From an uncultured Pelagibacteraceae bacterium (lineage in GTDB: Bacteria; Pseudomonadota; Alphaproteobacteria; Pelagibacterales; Pelagibacteraceae), in assembly GCA_902631265.1 (NCBI GenBank), contig CACOXX010000002.1:18963-82962 (forward strand): a stretch of 64,000 nt of DNA. Reading direction: 5' to 3'. Numbering within the stretch: the stretch's first letter is position 1; each line of letters opens with the position of its first letter. Shown one piece after another: positions 62,213 through 64,000 of the stretch. Below the pieces are notes generated by a model that saw only the letters and a program-made list of their open reading frames with translations, was not told the DNA's origin and did not search any database. The translations under genes and the position numbers were made by a program.

Positions 62213-63235
62213 ATGAAAAAAATTATTGTAACTGGCGGTTTGGGATTTATTGGGAGTAATCTAATAAAACTATTAATCAAGAAAAACTATTTTGTGATAA
62301 ATATTGATAAAGTTAATTATGCTTCAAACTTTTACAATACGAGGAATTTTTCTAAAAATAAAAATTATAAATTTGTAAGATTAGATATAAATAATATACC
62401 TAAATTTAAAAAAATTTTAAACTTTCATAAACCTATTGCAATATTCAATCTAGCAGCCGAAACACACGTTGATAGATCAATAGATGCTCCCGCTGAATTC
62501 ATAAAAAGCAATATAGTCGGTGTATTTAATTTGTTAGAGATGTTTCGAGAATTTGCAAAAAAAAATAAGAGAACTAAACTTATCCATATTTCTACTGACG
62601 AAGTTTATGGAGATGTTTTAAAAGGTAGAAGCAACGAGACTGACCCTTACAAACCTAGCTCCCCTTATGCAGCATCAAAAGCATCATCAGATCATTTGGT
62701 ATATTCTTACGTCAGAACTTTTAAAATAAATGCGGTAATAACAAATTGCTCTAATAATTATGGCCCTCATCAACATCCTGAAAAACTTATTCCAAAATTA
62801 ATCTATAATATAATTAATAATAAGCCCTTGCCTTTATACGGAAAAGGAAGAAATTCTAGAGAATGGATATTCGTAGATGACCACTGTGAGGCTTTATTTA
62901 AAGTATTTCAAAACGGAAGAAGAGGAGAATTTTATAATATTGGATCTAATATAAATAGTAGTAATTTTGATATTGCAAAACTTTTAATTAATATTTCTAA
63001 GAAAAAAATAAAATTAGGCAAAAACGTAAAGATAAAATTTGTTAAGGATAGACCTGGTCATGATTTTAGGTACGCTTTGGACAGTAAAAAAGTTTTAAAA
63101 AGACTTAAATGGAAATCTAAGGTAAATTTAAAAAAAGGTTTAGAAAATACTTTTAACTGGTATTTCAAAAATATGAAATACTATACAACTTTAAAAAAAA
63201 GGGATATCACAAAGAGACTTGGAGTATTAAAATGA
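62213..63235 (+). CDS. rfbB: dTDP-glucose 4,6-dehydratase
   Basis: Second step of dTDP-deoxysugar synthesis. The 340-residue SDR protein has the NAD motif VTGGLGFIGSN, NLAAETHVDRSI, the STDEVYGDV active-site block, and YAASK for the Tyr/Lys pair. TNCSNNYGPHQHPEKLIPK is diagnostic for RfbB. Its stop overlaps the rfbA start (ATGA). It is the first plus-strand gene of a probable surface-polysaccharide cluster that continues beyond the window. Confidence 0.94.
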   Translation: MKKIIVTGGLGFIGSNLIKLLIKKNYFVINIDKVNYASNFYNTRNFSKNKNYKFVRLDINNIPKFKKILNFHKPIAIFNLAAETHVDRSIDAPAEFIKSNIVGVFNLLEMFREFAKKNKRTKLIHISTDEVYGDVLKGRSNETDPYKPSSPYAASKASSDHLVYSYVRTFKINAVITNCSNNYGPHQHPEKLIPKLIYNIINNKPLPLYGKGRNSREWIFVDDHCEALFKVFQNGRRGEFYNIGSNINSSNFDIAKLLINISKKKIKLGKNVKIKFVKDRPGHDFRYALDSKKVLKRLKWKSKVNLKKGLENTFNWYFKNMKYYTTLKKRDITKRLGVLK

Positions 63236-64000
63236 TAAATAAAGCAATTATTTTAGCTGGTGGTATGGGTACTCGAATGAGTCCTTTAACGAAAGCAGTC
63301 AATAAACAACTGCTTCCAATATATGATAAGCCGCTTATTTTTTATCCTCTTTCAATTTTGATGTTAGCAAAAATTAAAGATATTTTGATCATAGTAAATA
63401 AAGGTCAATTAAATCAGTACAAAAAAATTCTGCCAGACGGAAAACGTTTAGGAATTAATATAGTCTACAAAGAACAAAAATATCCAAAAGGTCTTCCTGA
63501 TGCATTCCTTTTAGGAGAAAAATTTATAAACAATAAAAATGTTGCATTAATTCTTGGAGATAATTTTTTTTACGGACAAAATTTAACATCAAAACTGATA
63601 AGTTGCACAAAGCTTAAAAGTGGTGCAAAAGTGATCTTGCACAAAGTTTTAAAACCGGAACTGTTTGGAGTTGCAAAAACCTCTAAATCTGGAAAAATTA
63701 CATTAATAAAAGAGAAGCCAAAAAAATTTTTTTCTGATCTCGCAATTACTGGTTTGTATTTTTTCGATAAAAAGGTTGTTGAATATGCAAAAAAACTTAA
63801 ACCTTCATCTAGAAACGAATTAGAAATCACTGATTTATTAAAATTCTATTTAAAGAAAAAAAAATTAACATCAGATATTCTGGGTCGGGGTGGTGCCTGG
63901 CTAGATACTGGCTCTATAGAAGATTTTTACAAAACAAGCGCTTTTGTTTCAGCAATAGAAAATAGGCAAGGCTTTAAGATTGCTTGTCTTGAAGAAATTT
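63232..64000 (+). CDS. rfbA: glucose-1-phosphate thymidylyltransferase, 3' end cut by window edge
   Basis: First step of dTDP-sugar synthesis. Starting at the ATG at 63232, which overlaps the rfbB stop by 4 bases, the frame is open to the window end (256 codons; the family is about 290). Seen: INKAIILAGGMGTRMSPLTKAVNKQLLPIYDKPLIFYPLS with the nucleotide signature, LILGDNFFYGQ, and GGAWLDTGSIEDF. The ORF track misses it because it has no stop in the window. Confidence 0.95.
   Translation, partial: MINKAIILAGGMGTRMSPLTKAVNKQLLPIYDKPLIFYPLSILMLAKIKDILIIVNKGQLNQYKKILPDGKRLGINIVYKEQKYPKGLPDAFLLGEKFINNKNVALILGDNFFYGQNLTSKLISCTKLKSGAKVILHKVLKPELFGVAKTSKSGKITLIKEKPKKFFSDLAITGLYFFDKKVVEYAKKLKPSSRNELEITDLLKFYLKKKKLTSDILGRGGAWLDTGSIEDFYKTSAFVSAIENRQGFKIACLEEI

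Noticed and set aside
62164-62280. N-terminal extension of the GT2 gene
   Set aside because: It is antisense to the start of rfbB; the ATG at 62163 begins the recognisable domain.

Overview
The window is a compact, strongly AT-rich bacterial chromosome segment that looks like a SAR11-clade alphaproteobacterium (Candidatus Pelagibacter or a close relative). This rests on gene content and style: tiny intergenic spaces, very frequent ATGA or TAATG start/stop overlaps, streamlined pathways, TRAP and ABC uptake systems, a class II DAHP synthase, a prpDBC methylcitrate cycle, and tRNA genes threaded between tuf, secE and nusG. I could not run a database search, so the clade is an inference. There is no phage, IS element, integron, CRISPR array or rRNA operon. 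About 75 genes are listed; nearly all are intact, and the ends of rplL (left edge) and rfbA (right edge) are cut by the window.

Layout. 1-4.1 kb (minus): translation/transcription block tRNA-Tyr, tRNA-Gly, tuf, tRNA-Trp, secE, nusG, rplK, rplA, rplJ, rplL. 4.2-12.4 kb: rlmB, tRNA-Thr, nadK, a glycosyltransferase, tRNA-Leu, a large membrane protein with a spermidine-synthase-like domain, azlCD, a gamma-glutamylcyclotransferase and a CinA-type protein. 12.4-19.6 kb (plus): sfsA, map, purB, purC, purS, purQ, purL, bolA-like, grxD, an almost gapless run. 19.6-29.5 kb (minus): rpsD, trmJ, a DUF1989 protein, cimA, cysS, nadE, class II DAHP synthase, glmS, and a GlmU reduced to its acetyltransferase half. 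29.5-33.8 kb (plus): gph, prpD, prpB, prpC. 33.8-36.8 kb (minus): nrdAB behind a tandem pair of probable NrdR boxes. 36.9-49.5 kb: a phosphohexomutase, DoxX, two TauE/SafE paralogues, dusA, a dctPQM TRAP transporter, a CoA-transferase, cmk, rpoZ with a long acidic tail, an MFS carrier, a beta-hydroxyacid dehydrogenase and a PNPOx-like protein.

49.5-53.3 kb holds an intergenic stretch with a strong ribosome binding site, a tiny ORF interrupted by an in-frame TAG and several hairpins, then a gamma carbonic anhydrase-like protein, a redoxin, two glycosyltransferases and a DUF6165-type protein. 53.3-60.7 kb (minus) is the most interesting block: one apparent ten-gene transcription unit carrying mtnP, mtnA, a fuculose-phosphate-type class II aldolase, a SpeD-SpeE fusion, an amino-acid-type ABC uptake system lacking an ATPase gene, and three unrecognised or small genes. 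Together these make spermidine and break its by-product methylthioadenosine down by what looks like the DHAP-type shunt rather than the classical methionine salvage cycle. The right edge (apt, a GT2 glycosyltransferase, rfbB, rfbA) enters dTDP-sugar and surface-polysaccharide genes.

The candidates I would check first are the MTA/polyamine operon, the amber-interrupted small ORF/RNA at about 49.64-49.79 kb, the half GlmU, and the pairing of NrdR boxes with an NrdA that lacks an ATP-cone.
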